Shown here: piece by piece, positions 26,429 through 34,254 of the stretch | Numbering within the stretch: the stretch's first letter is position 1 | Layout of the letters: the number at the start of each line of letters is the position of its first letter | Assembly: GCA_949292215.1 (NCBI GenBank) | Contig: CASEYW010000108.1 | Span: 1-64,000 of the forward strand | From: an uncultured bacterium | Lineage (GTDB): Bacteria; Verrucomicrobiota; Lentisphaeria; Victivallales; UBA1829 | DNA: 64,000 nucleotides | Direction: 5' to 3' | The notes under the pieces: model-generated | What the model was told of the DNA's origin: nothing | The model's input: only the letters and a program-made list of their open reading frames with translations | The model's database searches: none | Program-made: the position numbers and the translations under genes

Positions 26429-27283
26429 ATGTGGAAATGGATGACGGCTCTTTGTCTGGCGGGAAGCATCGTCTTTGCCGCAGATTCCGGTGTGTCAACG
26501 TTTGAATTCGAGGAGGGAAGCGTGACTGCAATTCAGGATGCTCCCGGCGGAATGGCTCTTTCAATCTTCAGCGGAGGGGATGCCGCTGCGATGAAACGGC
26601 GTGCATCGAAAGGCAGGATTCCAAGCTCGTTCAATGTATTTCTGATTCAGAAAAACGGAAAGCGGATTCTTGTCGATGCAGGAAACGGTGGACGGAAAGG
26701 GACTCTCATGAAGAAACTGCAGAATCTCGGGATTGCCCCGGACCAGATTGATGCCGTCCTTCTTACTCACATGCACGGCGATCATATCGGCGGACTGCTG
26801 ACCGCCGACAACAAAGCCGCGTTCCCCAAAGCCGCGGTTTATATTGCTGAAAAGGAGCACGGATACTGGGCAAGACAGAAAAATTCCGCCATTGCGCAGC
26901 AGGTCTTGCGCGTGTATCGGAAACGCCTGCACGTGTTCCCGTTCAATTCCTCTGTTTCAGAAGGAATTTCCGCACGTGATGCGGTCGGTCATACTCCGGG
27001 ACATACTATTTTTGAGTTCGGGAAGATCCGTTTTATCGGGGATCTCATCCACGGCGCGGCACTTCAGTTTGCGGATCCGGCGGTTTGCGCGGTATACGAT
27101 ATGAACCGGAATCAGGCTGTTGCTGTTCGTCGGAGGGTGCTGGAAAATGCGGCGGAAAACAAGGAGCTCCTTGCCGGAGGGCATCTGCCCTATCCCGGAA
27201 TCGGAACAGTCCGGAAAAATGCGGACGGAACCATGACCTTTGTGCCGCTCCGTACAGATTCCGGAACAAAACGTCAACGCTGA
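26429..27283 (+). CDS. Secreted metallo-beta-lactamase-fold hydrolase
   Basis: 284 residues from the ATG at 26429; AGGAGG lies at ideal distance, so the in-frame GTG at 26423 is rejected. Signal peptide MWKWMTALCLAGSIVFA. Metal ligands: LLTHMHGDHIGGL (HxHxDH), GHTPGHTIF, FIGDLIH (Asp) and the late GGHLPYPG His. The broad substrate range of this fold includes lactones, phosphodiesters and thioesters. The AHL-lactonase-like pattern (long N-terminal section, LVDAGNG) makes a periplasmic lactonase or phosphoesterase plausible. Confidence 0.86.
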   Translation: MWKWMTALCLAGSIVFAADSGVSTFEFEEGSVTAIQDAPGGMALSIFSGGDAAAMKRRASKGRIPSSFNVFLIQKNGKRILVDAGNGGRKGTLMKKLQNLGIAPDQIDAVLLTHMHGDHIGGLLTADNKAAFPKAAVYIAEKEHGYWARQKNSAIAQQVLRVYRKRLHVFPFNSSVSEGISARDAVGHTPGHTIFEFGKIRFIGDLIHGAALQFADPAVCAVYDMNRNQAVAVRRRVLENAAENKELLAGGHLPYPGIGTVRKNADGTMTFVPLRTDSGTKRQR

Positions 27284-27306
27284 AATTCACCTGTATTTTT
27301 GAAGAT

Positions 27307-27345
27307 ACCTCCTGTCCGGGATTTTCTCGGACAGGAGGTTTTTTT
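27307..27345 (+). terminator. Rho-independent terminator after the metallo-hydrolase gene
   Basis: ACCTCCTGTCCG, 9-base loop, CGGACAGGAGGT, then seven T. A 12-bp perfect stem. Confidence 0.9.
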
Positions 27346-27429
27346 CAGAAAATATCCGTTTCCCCCGTTTGAAAAAATGCTCGGAACGGAGTACGTTTTG
27401 AAAAATAGAGATAGGAGAATGTCATCATC

Positions 27430-28476
27430 ATGCTGAACTGGGGGATTGCCGGAACGGGGAATATTGCACGTGCATTTGCTCTTGCGCTGCATCACGCGGA
27501 AAACTGCTGCGCCTATGGGGTCGCCGGACGGAATCCGGAGCGGACGCGGGCATTTGCTTTTGATCATAAGATTGAGCATCATTTTGATTCGTTTGACGAG
27601 TTGTTCCGGGACCCCGGAGTGGATATTGTCTATGTTTGTTCCCCGCATCCGTTTCATGCGGAGCTGACATGCCGGGCCCTGGAGTGCGGAAAGCATGTGC
27701 TTTGCGAAAAACCAATGGCGATGACCACAGACGAACTGCATGGAATGTACGCTGCTGCGAAAGCAAACAACCGTCTTCTTCTGGAAGGCTACATGTACCG
27801 CTGCCATCCGCAGACAGCGGCGTTGCTCAAGTTGATTTCCGATGGGGTGATCGGACGGGTTCGTGCGGTGGAGGCAGCGTTTTGTTTCTCCTGCAAATTT
27901 GACCCGTCGCACCGTCTGTTTTCTCCGGAACTCGGAGGTGGAGCCGTCTGGGATGTGGGAGGATATCCGTTGTCGATGTCGAATCTGATTGCGGCGGCTT
28001 CCAACAAGAACACGCTGTTGTCCCCTGCAAAACTGGACGCGGTGGGGATTCTTGCGGAGAACGGGGTGGATCTCCAGTCCTCCGCGATCGCTGTATATCC
28101 GAATGAGATCATTGCCCGCATGACTGCCGGATGCGATGTCAATCAGGACAACACGCTCCGGATCTATGGAACGCGGGGGCGGATCACGGTATTCGATCCC
28201 TGGGTTTGCGATCGCAAAAATCCGCCTCTCGGACGTATTCTGCTGGAGGTTTCCGGGGAGGAGCCGGAGACCATCTGCATTCCCGCCCGTAAAACGAGTT
28301 TTGCTTATGAAGCGGAGTATTTCGCTTCGCTGGTTTCAGAGGGGGCGACAGATGCCGTATTTCCGGTCATGACTGCATCGGAGAGTCTGCTTCAGAATCA
28401 TCTGCTGCAGTGCTGGGTGAACAAGATCGGCGCGGTCGGCTCCGTGAAGCAGGGGGAATTCACTTTTGAAGAGTGA
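27430..28476 (+). CDS. Gfo/Idh/MocA-family oxidoreductase
   Basis: 348 residues. NAD(P)-binding start LNWGIAGTGNIARAFALAL, then VDIVYVCSPHPFHAELTCRALECGKHVLCEKPMAM, where EKP is the diagnostic Lys motif. MYRCHPQTAALL and GGGAVWDVGGYPLSMSNLI, typical of the dimeric dihydrodiol dehydrogenase/xylose dehydrogenase branch, follow. The substrate is probably a sugar or cyclitol. The 3' end overlaps the convergent deacetylase gene by 17 bases, and no terminator separates them. Confidence 0.9.
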   Translation: MLNWGIAGTGNIARAFALALHHAENCCAYGVAGRNPERTRAFAFDHKIEHHFDSFDELFRDPGVDIVYVCSPHPFHAELTCRALECGKHVLCEKPMAMTTDELHGMYAAAKANNRLLLEGYMYRCHPQTAALLKLISDGVIGRVRAVEAAFCFSCKFDPSHRLFSPELGGGAVWDVGGYPLSMSNLIAAASNKNTLLSPAKLDAVGILAENGVDLQSSAIAVYPNEIIARMTAGCDVNQDNTLRIYGTRGRITVFDPWVCDRKNPPLGRILLEVSGEEPETICIPARKTSFAYEAEYFASLVSEGATDAVFPVMTASESLLQNHLLQCWVNKIGAVGSVKQGEFTFEE

Positions 28477-29422
28477 ATTCCCCGGGATAGACATCGAACA
28501 GGGAGAAGGCATCCTTCCGTTCCACTTTAACTGATTTTCCGTTCTGCGAAACGGAAATCGTTTCCGGTCCGGTATATCGGATCGTGAGCGGAATATTGAC
28601 CGGTTTCCTGCATGAAGTTTTCAGTTCCGCCGTGATTCTGCGGGGGGTTGCCGACCGGATCGCAATGGTTGAGCTGTCCCGGAGCAGTTTGTACCTGGAG
28701 ACATTGGCGTAGGTGTCCACCCAGAGGAGGTGCTCCCGCTGTTTCAGGTCTTTGAGGCAGGCTTCGAACATGGCGCGATCAGGGAAGGGACTCCAGCCTC
28801 CTCCCGGGACGATACCGTGAATCATCATGGCGGCGTCTTCGCCTTTTACGAGAATTTGTTCCATGTACTGTTTCCATTGTTCGAGTGTAAATTTCGGTCC
28901 GCCGCAGGCATAGCGCCACCGGGAGGCATCCAGATGATGCTCCTTGACGATTTTCTCAATTTCCGGCGTGTTTGCGCAGCCGGGATAGCAGAATGTTTCC
29001 ACTTCAATTCCAAGTTTTTCCCGGAAAACGGGGATCGGATCGTTGATTTCGCGCCGGACATCCTCCATGCTTTTTTCCTTGGTGAGCTGGCAGCGGTGAG
29101 TCATGGAATGGTTGCCGATTTCATGTCCTTCTGCGAGGAACCGTTTCAGTTCGTCCCATGTGAGAAAGCCGTTCAGCGGGCGCGGCTCCTTCACCTGCGG
29201 CGGTACACGGTTTATGATGATGTAGAAGGTCCCCTTGAATCCGTACTGTTTCAGAAGGGGAAGAGCGTGAACCAGATGGTCGCGGGTGCCGTCGTCAAAG
29301 GTCAGAGAGACGGCTCCTTTTTTGTCGTCCTTGAATTTGCAGATCTGAAGCGGTGCGGCGGCTGCGTTGCAGATCAGTGCGAAGGCCGCGGATACAAAGA
29401 GCAGTTTCATTCGGCGATTCAT
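28460..29422 (-). CDS. Secreted polysaccharide deacetylase (NodB domain)
   Basis: 320 residues from the ATG at 29422 with AAGGA upstream. Signal peptide MNRRMKLLFVSAAFALICNAAAA. NodB motifs: AVSLTFDDGTRDH (catalytic base and metal Asp), EIGNHSMTHR (metal His pair) and VETFCYPGC. The C-terminal 90 residues form a small beta domain (RITAELKTSCRKPVNIPLTIRY). Deacetylation of an N- or O-acetylated periplasmic glycan is expected. A good promoter lies upstream. Confidence 0.9.
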   Translation of the reverse strand: MNRRMKLLFVSAAFALICNAAAAPLQICKFKDDKKGAVSLTFDDGTRDHLVHALPLLKQYGFKGTFYIIINRVPPQVKEPRPLNGFLTWDELKRFLAEGHEIGNHSMTHRCQLTKEKSMEDVRREINDPIPVFREKLGIEVETFCYPGCANTPEIEKIVKEHHLDASRWRYACGGPKFTLEQWKQYMEQILVKGEDAAMMIHGIVPGGGWSPFPDRAMFEACLKDLKQREHLLWVDTYANVSRYKLLRDSSTIAIRSATPRRITAELKTSCRKPVNIPLTIRYTGPETISVSQNGKSVKVERKDAFSLFDVYPGEFTLQK

Positions 29423-29452
29423 ATGAGAATTCCTTCTTTTATAACCTGCAAT

Positions 29453-29480
29453 ATAATAATTCGCAGAATTCATTTTTCAA
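29453..29480 (-). promoter_or_regulatory. Promoter of the polysaccharide deacetylase gene
   Basis: Minus strand TTGAAA, 16-base spacer, TATTAT, 30 bases before the ATG at 29422. Confidence 0.6.
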
Positions 29481-29492
29481 TTCCGGAGGTCC

Positions 29493-29520
29493 TTGATTTT
29501 TTTCTGCGGGAGCCTATATT
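29493..29520 (+). promoter_or_regulatory. Promoter of the 559-residue secreted protein gene
   Basis: TTGATT, 16-base spacer, TATATT. A 7-bp hairpin (GTTCCCG, 7-base loop, CGGGAAC) at 29535-29555 then lies in the 5' leader, 34 bases before the ATG at 29590. Confidence 0.5.
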
Positions 29521-29589
29521 CTTCTTGAAGGATAGTTCCCGGGAAACTCGGGAACGGATACGATTGGAACAACAAACAGGGAGAAGTCA

Positions 29590-31269
29590 ATGAATCTTTT
29601 TCGCGTATTTCGTCCGGCCGCAGTGCTTTCCGCTTTCGTTCTGGCGTTTTCCTGCGCTGCCGCAACTCCTTATGAGGCAACGACCGCCCATCTGCAGCCC
29701 GGCGGAGAATACTATTTCTACAACAGCGGAACCCTGATTGTGGAACAGATCGACGGCATTCCGGCGGTATTCGATACGATTGGCGAATTGTACGGTACCC
29801 GTGGAAAGAATGTCCAGAAGATCGCCTCTCATCTTCTGCCGATCCTGCTGAAAAATTCCGGAATCCGTGAGATTCAGGGTTTCGGCAAGAGTTCTGTAAA
29901 AAACGCCGATGGTTTGTACAGTGACCGTACCGTGTTTTATTGTCCGGATGCGCGGAAGAAGGGGATCGTCTGGAATCTGTCGGGCAAAGAGGATCATGAA
30001 TTCGAGGTACTGAAGATGATTCCCGCTTCCGCAGGAATGTTTATGTCTGTGGACTGGGATTTCGCCGGAAATTGGCGCTTTCTCAAGGAGAGTCTTGAGA
30101 AAAACGGGGAGAAGATGGCATTGTCGCTTCTTCAGTCCATGGAACAGTCGGCGCTTGCTTCCGGCGTTGATATTCCCAAACTCCTGGAATCCATCGACGG
30201 CAATGTGACGGTTGTGTTCGATGAAAGCCGGAATTCCCCCTCACATCTGCCTTTTACGCTGACGTATCTTCTGAAAACAAAGGACGATTCCCTGTTTCGG
30301 CTGATAGCTTCTCTGCTTCAGAAGAGAGGAATTGCGGCGGTTGACGGAAAAATCTCGTTTCCTGCTCCGGTCAGCATCGAACTGATGCAGAAAGAGGGAT
30401 ATCTGGTTTGCCGGATAGGCGGAGCTGTCGATCCGTTTGACATTCGCGCGGGAAAGATTCCGGATATTACGACAGATCCGGATTTCATCCGTTTTTCGAA
30501 GGGACTCCGGATGAAAGGGGTCTCCTGCATTTACAATTCCAAAAAGTATTTGAAGCTCATGCGCTCTTTCTCGAAACAGAACGGAAATGCGGCGGCCGCA
30601 AAAGAAGCGGAAAAACTCTTTGTTCAGGTCTTGTCGATTGTTTCGTCCACAAACGACGGATATGTTGTATATTCGCATTCCGACAAGCCGCTCATCCCGA
30701 ATTACATCGCGATGATTCCCTGTTTCCTGAGAACCATGCAGGCTAGTGTATCAAAGAAACTCTCTGCCGGTCTGCCTGCCGCCGGAACTCATACAGAGAC
30801 TTCCGTTCTCCGTTCCACAAGGAATCTGAAGCAGATCGGACTGGCTCTGGCCATGTACTCTGCGGATCACAAAGATCAGTATCCTGCCGGATATGGTGCG
30901 GAGGGGCTGCGAGTCTTGCTGCAGAACAATTATGTGCCCAACTTGCAGGTGTTCTATAATACGGAAGCCCCTGTATCGGAGAAAGAGTTTGATGCAAAGC
31001 GCATAGCGTATGTGTATTTCGGCGAAATCGGGGAGCTGAAACAGTGGCGCAGTTCTCACAGTGTCCCGGTTGTGTTTGAAAAGCCGTCTCCGGAAAAGAA
31101 GATTCTGCCGGTTCTGTTTCTGGATGGGCATGTCGAGTCTCTGACCGGATCATTCCGAAATTGTGCTGAGGTGGTGAGTGCCTTGATTCAGAAGAAATCT
31201 CTTGGGGAGCCGGACGCCGGACGTGTCCGTAAAATGGCGGAAAAGGCCGATGCTCTGCTGAAAAACTGA
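29590..31269 (+). CDS. Large secreted protein of unknown function with a pseudopilin-like C-terminal segment
   Basis: 559 residues with signal peptide MNLFRVFRPAAVLSAFVLAFSCAAA; GGGAGAAG precedes the ATG. Residues 25-385 show no family I recognise, although the layout (repeated FDTIGELYG, SIDGNVTVVFDE, ILLLKTKDDS-like segments) resembles DUF3352-type periplasmic domains. From about 410 the text reads STRNLKQIGLALAMYSADHKDQYP, then YVPNLQVFYN and PVLFLDGHVESL, close to the C-terminal part of Planctomycete/Lentisphaera pseudopilins (DUF1559, H-X9-DG). The prepilin methylation site is absent. It is a single-gene unit with its own promoter and terminator. Confidence 0.75.
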   Translation: MNLFRVFRPAAVLSAFVLAFSCAAATPYEATTAHLQPGGEYYFYNSGTLIVEQIDGIPAVFDTIGELYGTRGKNVQKIASHLLPILLKNSGIREIQGFGKSSVKNADGLYSDRTVFYCPDARKKGIVWNLSGKEDHEFEVLKMIPASAGMFMSVDWDFAGNWRFLKESLEKNGEKMALSLLQSMEQSALASGVDIPKLLESIDGNVTVVFDESRNSPSHLPFTLTYLLKTKDDSLFRLIASLLQKRGIAAVDGKISFPAPVSIELMQKEGYLVCRIGGAVDPFDIRAGKIPDITTDPDFIRFSKGLRMKGVSCIYNSKKYLKLMRSFSKQNGNAAAAKEAEKLFVQVLSIVSSTNDGYVVYSHSDKPLIPNYIAMIPCFLRTMQASVSKKLSAGLPAAGTHTETSVLRSTRNLKQIGLALAMYSADHKDQYPAGYGAEGLRVLLQNNYVPNLQVFYNTEAPVSEKEFDAKRIAYVYFGEIGELKQWRSSHSVPVVFEKPSPEKKILPVLFLDGHVESLTGSFRNCAEVVSALIQKKSLGEPDAGRVRKMAEKADALLKN

Positions 31270-31285
31270 TCTTTTCCGGAAGGGA

Positions 31286-31342
31286 CCTCCATCGGTGACG
31301 GATTTTCAGGAATCTGTCTTCGGCGGAGGCCTTTCTATTTTT
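31286..31342 (+). terminator. Terminator after the 559-residue protein gene
   Basis: CCTCC pairs with GGAGG around an inner stem GACGGATT/AATCTGTC (one G-T), with a T-rich tail CCTTTCTATTTTT. Confidence 0.6.
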
Positions 31343-31383
31343 CAAGCTGAGGCCTGGTTTGATGAATATTTTCTATATAAAAA

Positions 31384-31396
31384 TAATGTACCATTA
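31384..31396. promoter_or_regulatory. Candidate operator TAATG-N3-CATTA
   Basis: Inverted repeat about 30 bases upstream of the -35 of the GntR-type regulator gene. Could bind the regulator itself; only weak support. Confidence 0.25.
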
Positions 31397-31426
31397 AAAT
31401 AATTTTATTTTTTTTGCGTTTTTTGT

Positions 31427-31454
31427 TTGCATTTATCCAATTCGGGAATATCTT
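31427..31454 (+). promoter_or_regulatory. Candidate promoter of the gntR-dehydratase-GH operon
   Basis: TTGCAT, 16-base spacer, TATCTT, 21 bases before the ATG at 31476. The region between 31360 and 31430 is strongly AT-rich. Confidence 0.4.
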
Positions 31455-31475
31455 AAAAACAAAGGGAGAATTCCG

Positions 31476-32513
31476 ATGGCGAGAAACAACATCTATCAGA
31501 CCTTGATCGGCAAACTGGAGAAGGCGTTAAGCGGAATGGCGGAAGGGACTCTTCTTCCGTCGGAGCAGGAGCTGGCGGATCGGTTCGGTGTCAGCAAGCC
31601 TACGCTCCGCCGAGCCCTCGCGGAACTGGCGGCCAGAAGACTGATTGAGAAGAAAAATGGCATTGGCAGCGTGGTTGCGGGGAGTACAAAAGTGATTTCC
31701 CGCGAGCTGATTTTCCTTTGTCATGATGTTGTATTTTTTGCCGAATCCCTGAAACATTTCAGTGCTGCTGCGGCGGATCGGAATTATTTGAGTTCCATTA
31801 TTCCGCTGTGCGGTGATACGGCTTCGCAGGAGCGGATCGTTGCGACGGCAATTTCGCGGAATCCTGCCGGACTGGTGGTTTATGCTGACCCGGGGAAGAA
31901 AGCGCTGAATGCGTATTCGCATCTGGCCTCCTGCGGGATTCCGGTGCTGTTCCTGATCCGTCTGCCGGAAGGAATCCCCGGGAATCTGCTGACATTCGAG
32001 AATGCCGACGGCATCACGGGAATTGTTCTGCGATTTTACGGGGAAGGGTGCCGTCATTTCGCGTTGTATGGAAATGAGCACATCAATCCGCTTGCTGCGA
32101 TTGAACGGAAACGCGGTTTTCTGGAGGGCTTGCGAAAGTGCCGCCTGAAGCTCCGGGAGGATCTGGTTTGCACACGGGAGAATTCAGAGGAGGAGCGGAT
32201 GCGCTTTTTCGAACTGTTCCGGAATCCGGAGAAGCGTCCTGACGCGGTCTGCTGCCTGAACGACACCTGTGCCGGAGATTTCATTCGGATCATGCGCAGA
32301 ATGAAAATCTCTCTCGAAGGAATCCGGCTTTCCGGATTCGACCATGCTCCGCTGATCACCTTCCTGCCGCATGAGCTTCTGACGGTCGAGCCGCCGATGG
32401 CGGAACTTGGCGACTGTGCCGCCGAACTGCTGATCCGGCAGATTGAAAATCCGGTGTTCGGATTTACTCAGAAGAAACTGGCATCGAAACTGATTTCCAT
32501 CCAACCAGATTGA
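31476..32513 (+). CDS. GntR-HTH / LacI-type ligand-binding regulator (AraR-like)
   Basis: 345 residues. Winged helix of GntR type at 5-75 (GTLLPSEQELADRFGVSKPTLRRALAELAARRLIEKKNGIGSVV), linked to a periplasmic-binding-protein-like effector domain of the LacI/GalR class (RELIFLCHDVVFF, PAGLVVYADPG, FALYGNEHINPLAAIERKRGFLEGL, DAVCCLNDTCAGDFIRIMRRM, IRLSGFDHAPL, LTVEPPMAELGDCAAELL). This domain pairing is that of AraR. As first gene of a catabolic run it is likely the local repressor, responding to a sugar or sugar acid. It ends 42 bases before the dehydratase gene. Confidence 0.9.
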   Translation: MARNNIYQTLIGKLEKALSGMAEGTLLPSEQELADRFGVSKPTLRRALAELAARRLIEKKNGIGSVVAGSTKVISRELIFLCHDVVFFAESLKHFSAAAADRNYLSSIIPLCGDTASQERIVATAISRNPAGLVVYADPGKKALNAYSHLASCGIPVLFLIRLPEGIPGNLLTFENADGITGIVLRFYGEGCRHFALYGNEHINPLAAIERKRGFLEGLRKCRLKLREDLVCTRENSEEERMRFFELFRNPEKRPDAVCCLNDTCAGDFIRIMRRMKISLEGIRLSGFDHAPLITFLPHELLTVEPPMAELGDCAAELLIRQIENPVFGFTQKKLASKLISIQPD

Positions 32514-32527
32514 TTTTCCAACAGCAA

Positions 32528-32543
32528 TTTTTATATATAAAAA
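32528..32543. promoter_or_regulatory. AT-only palindrome before the dehydratase gene
   Basis: TTTTTATATATAAAAA, a perfect 16-base palindrome directly before the dehydratase ribosome binding site. A similar near-palindrome, TTTTCTATATAAAA, lies at 31369-31382 before the regulator gene. A shared operator is possible. Confidence 0.35.
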
Positions 32544-32555
32544 ACAGGAACAAAC

Positions 32556-34235
32556 ATGCAGAACTCAACCTCAAAAACCTGGCTGAAGCCGGGAACAAGA
32601 CAGTGTCTGCTCCGTCGTGCCCTGATCAAGAGCATGGGTTATACGGATGCCGACTTGGAACGCCCCATCGTGGGCATCATCAATACATGGGCGGAGACGA
32701 ATCCGGGACACTACAATTTCCGGCAGATGGCGGAGGCTGTCAAGCGCGGCGTCTGGGCGGCGGGCGGTTTCCCGCTGGAGGTCAACACAATGTCGATCTG
32801 CGAGGTCTTTTTTGATCTTTCCAGCCTCATTTACCGCAATCTGCTCTCCATGACGACCGAGGAGCTGATTGCTCGTCATCCGTTTGACGGCGTGATTCTG
32901 CTCGGGTCCTGTGACAAGAACGTTCCGGCGCAGCTGATGGCGGCTGTTTCCGCAAACAAGCCGATGATCTTTCTCCCCGGCGGACCGATGCTGCCTGGAA
33001 ACTACAAGGGCGAATCCCTCGCCTGCGGAACCGACAGCTTCAAGCTCTGGACCAAATATCTTGCCGGAGAGATTTCGAAAGATGAGCTCAAAGGCGTCGA
33101 AGGCTGTCTTTACGGTTCCGTAGGCGCGTGTCCGATCATGGGAACGGCGAACAGCATGCAGTGCGCCACGGAATCTCTCGGATTGAGTCTGCCCGGCAGC
33201 GCGAGCGCGCTCGCGGTATCCGCTGAAAAGATGCGCTATGCCGAGGAAAGCGGACGGCAGATCATGACGCTGATCGAACGCGACATCAAGCCGAAAGACA
33301 TCGTCACGCTTGACGCATTGAAAAACTGCATTACAGTTCTGATGTCCTCCGGTGGCTCCACAAATTTGATCATTCATTTGACGGCGATTGCCCGCCGCGC
33401 CGGTATTACCCTGCCGCTTTCTCTGTTCCAGGAGATCAGCGATCGCACGAAACTGCTGGTCGATGTGAAGCCCTCGGGCCGTGGTACAGTTGGAATTGAG
33501 TTCCATCAGGCGGGCGGCGTCCCTGCGCTGATGAAGGAGCTGGAACCGCTGCTCAATGGGGACGTGATGACTGTTACCGGTCATACCTTGAAAGAAAATC
33601 TGAAAAATGTGCAGAAACCGTATCATCCGGAGGTAATCGCATCGCTGGAGAAGCCGCTTGCCGAGAACGGGGGGATCGCGGTCCTGCATGGAAATCTCGC
33701 GCCGCGTGGAGCGGTCATCAAGCGTTCGGCGGCGTCGATCATGAAATTTCGTGGTGAAGCGCGTGTGTTCGATACGCTTGCGGAGGCAGAAAAGTATCTG
33801 CTGGATCCGGAGTCCGATATGGATGAAAACAAGGCGATCGTTCTTCGCGGCTACGGTCCGAAGGGCGCTCCCGGAATGCCGGAATTCGGAAATTACATGC
33901 CGATTCCGCCGAAACTCTACAAACGCGGAATCAAGGATTATGTCCGTATTACGGATTCCCGCATGAGCGGGGGTGCATTCGGAACGGTGGTTCTGCATGT
34001 CTGTCCCGAAGCGTGCGACGGCGGACCGCTGGGTGCGGTTCGGGACGGCGATATCATCGAAATGGATGTGGAGAAGGGCATTCTGAACGTCGAACTCTCT
34101 CCGGAAGAAATCGCGAAACGGTTGAACGAGAGCGCTTTCGAATCCAAGGAGAAGTTCGAGCGCGGATTCGTCCGTCATTACATCGACAGCGTTCTTCAGG
34201 CGGATGAAGGCTGCGATTTCGCTTATCTGCGTTGA
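32556..34235 (+). CDS. IlvD/Edd-family dehydratase, probably acting on a sugar acid
   Basis: 559 residues. Fe-S cluster Cys119 (GSCDKN) and Cys192 (GACPIMGTANSM) are in place; the first family position reads NPGH as in E. coli IlvD. Other motifs: EVNTMSICE, FLPGGPM, MSSGGSTNLIIHLTAIARRAG, VLHGNLAPRGAVIK, GPKGAPGMPEFG, ITDSRMSGGAFGTVVLHV. IlvD and sugar-acid dehydratases (phosphogluconate, xylonate, arabonate) share these. No branched-chain biosynthesis gene is near, whereas a DHDPS-family lyase and an SDR follow, so a 2-keto-3-deoxy sugar acid product is more likely than a valine pathway role. Confidence 0.85.
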   Translation: MQNSTSKTWLKPGTRQCLLRRALIKSMGYTDADLERPIVGIINTWAETNPGHYNFRQMAEAVKRGVWAAGGFPLEVNTMSICEVFFDLSSLIYRNLLSMTTEELIARHPFDGVILLGSCDKNVPAQLMAAVSANKPMIFLPGGPMLPGNYKGESLACGTDSFKLWTKYLAGEISKDELKGVEGCLYGSVGACPIMGTANSMQCATESLGLSLPGSASALAVSAEKMRYAEESGRQIMTLIERDIKPKDIVTLDALKNCITVLMSSGGSTNLIIHLTAIARRAGITLPLSLFQEISDRTKLLVDVKPSGRGTVGIEFHQAGGVPALMKELEPLLNGDVMTVTGHTLKENLKNVQKPYHPEVIASLEKPLAENGGIAVLHGNLAPRGAVIKRSAASIMKFRGEARVFDTLAEAEKYLLDPESDMDENKAIVLRGYGPKGAPGMPEFGNYMPIPPKLYKRGIKDYVRITDSRMSGGAFGTVVLHVCPEACDGGPLGAVRDGDIIEMDVEKGILNVELSPEEIAKRLNESAFESKEKFERGFVRHYIDSVLQADEGCDFAYLR

Positions 34236-34254
34236 AACGGAGGAGTACAGTTCG

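Noticed and set aside
32556..34235. Loss of the first Fe-S Cys in the dehydratase
   Set aside because: The position reads NPGH, but the E. coli IlvD type also has PGH, so it is not an anomaly.
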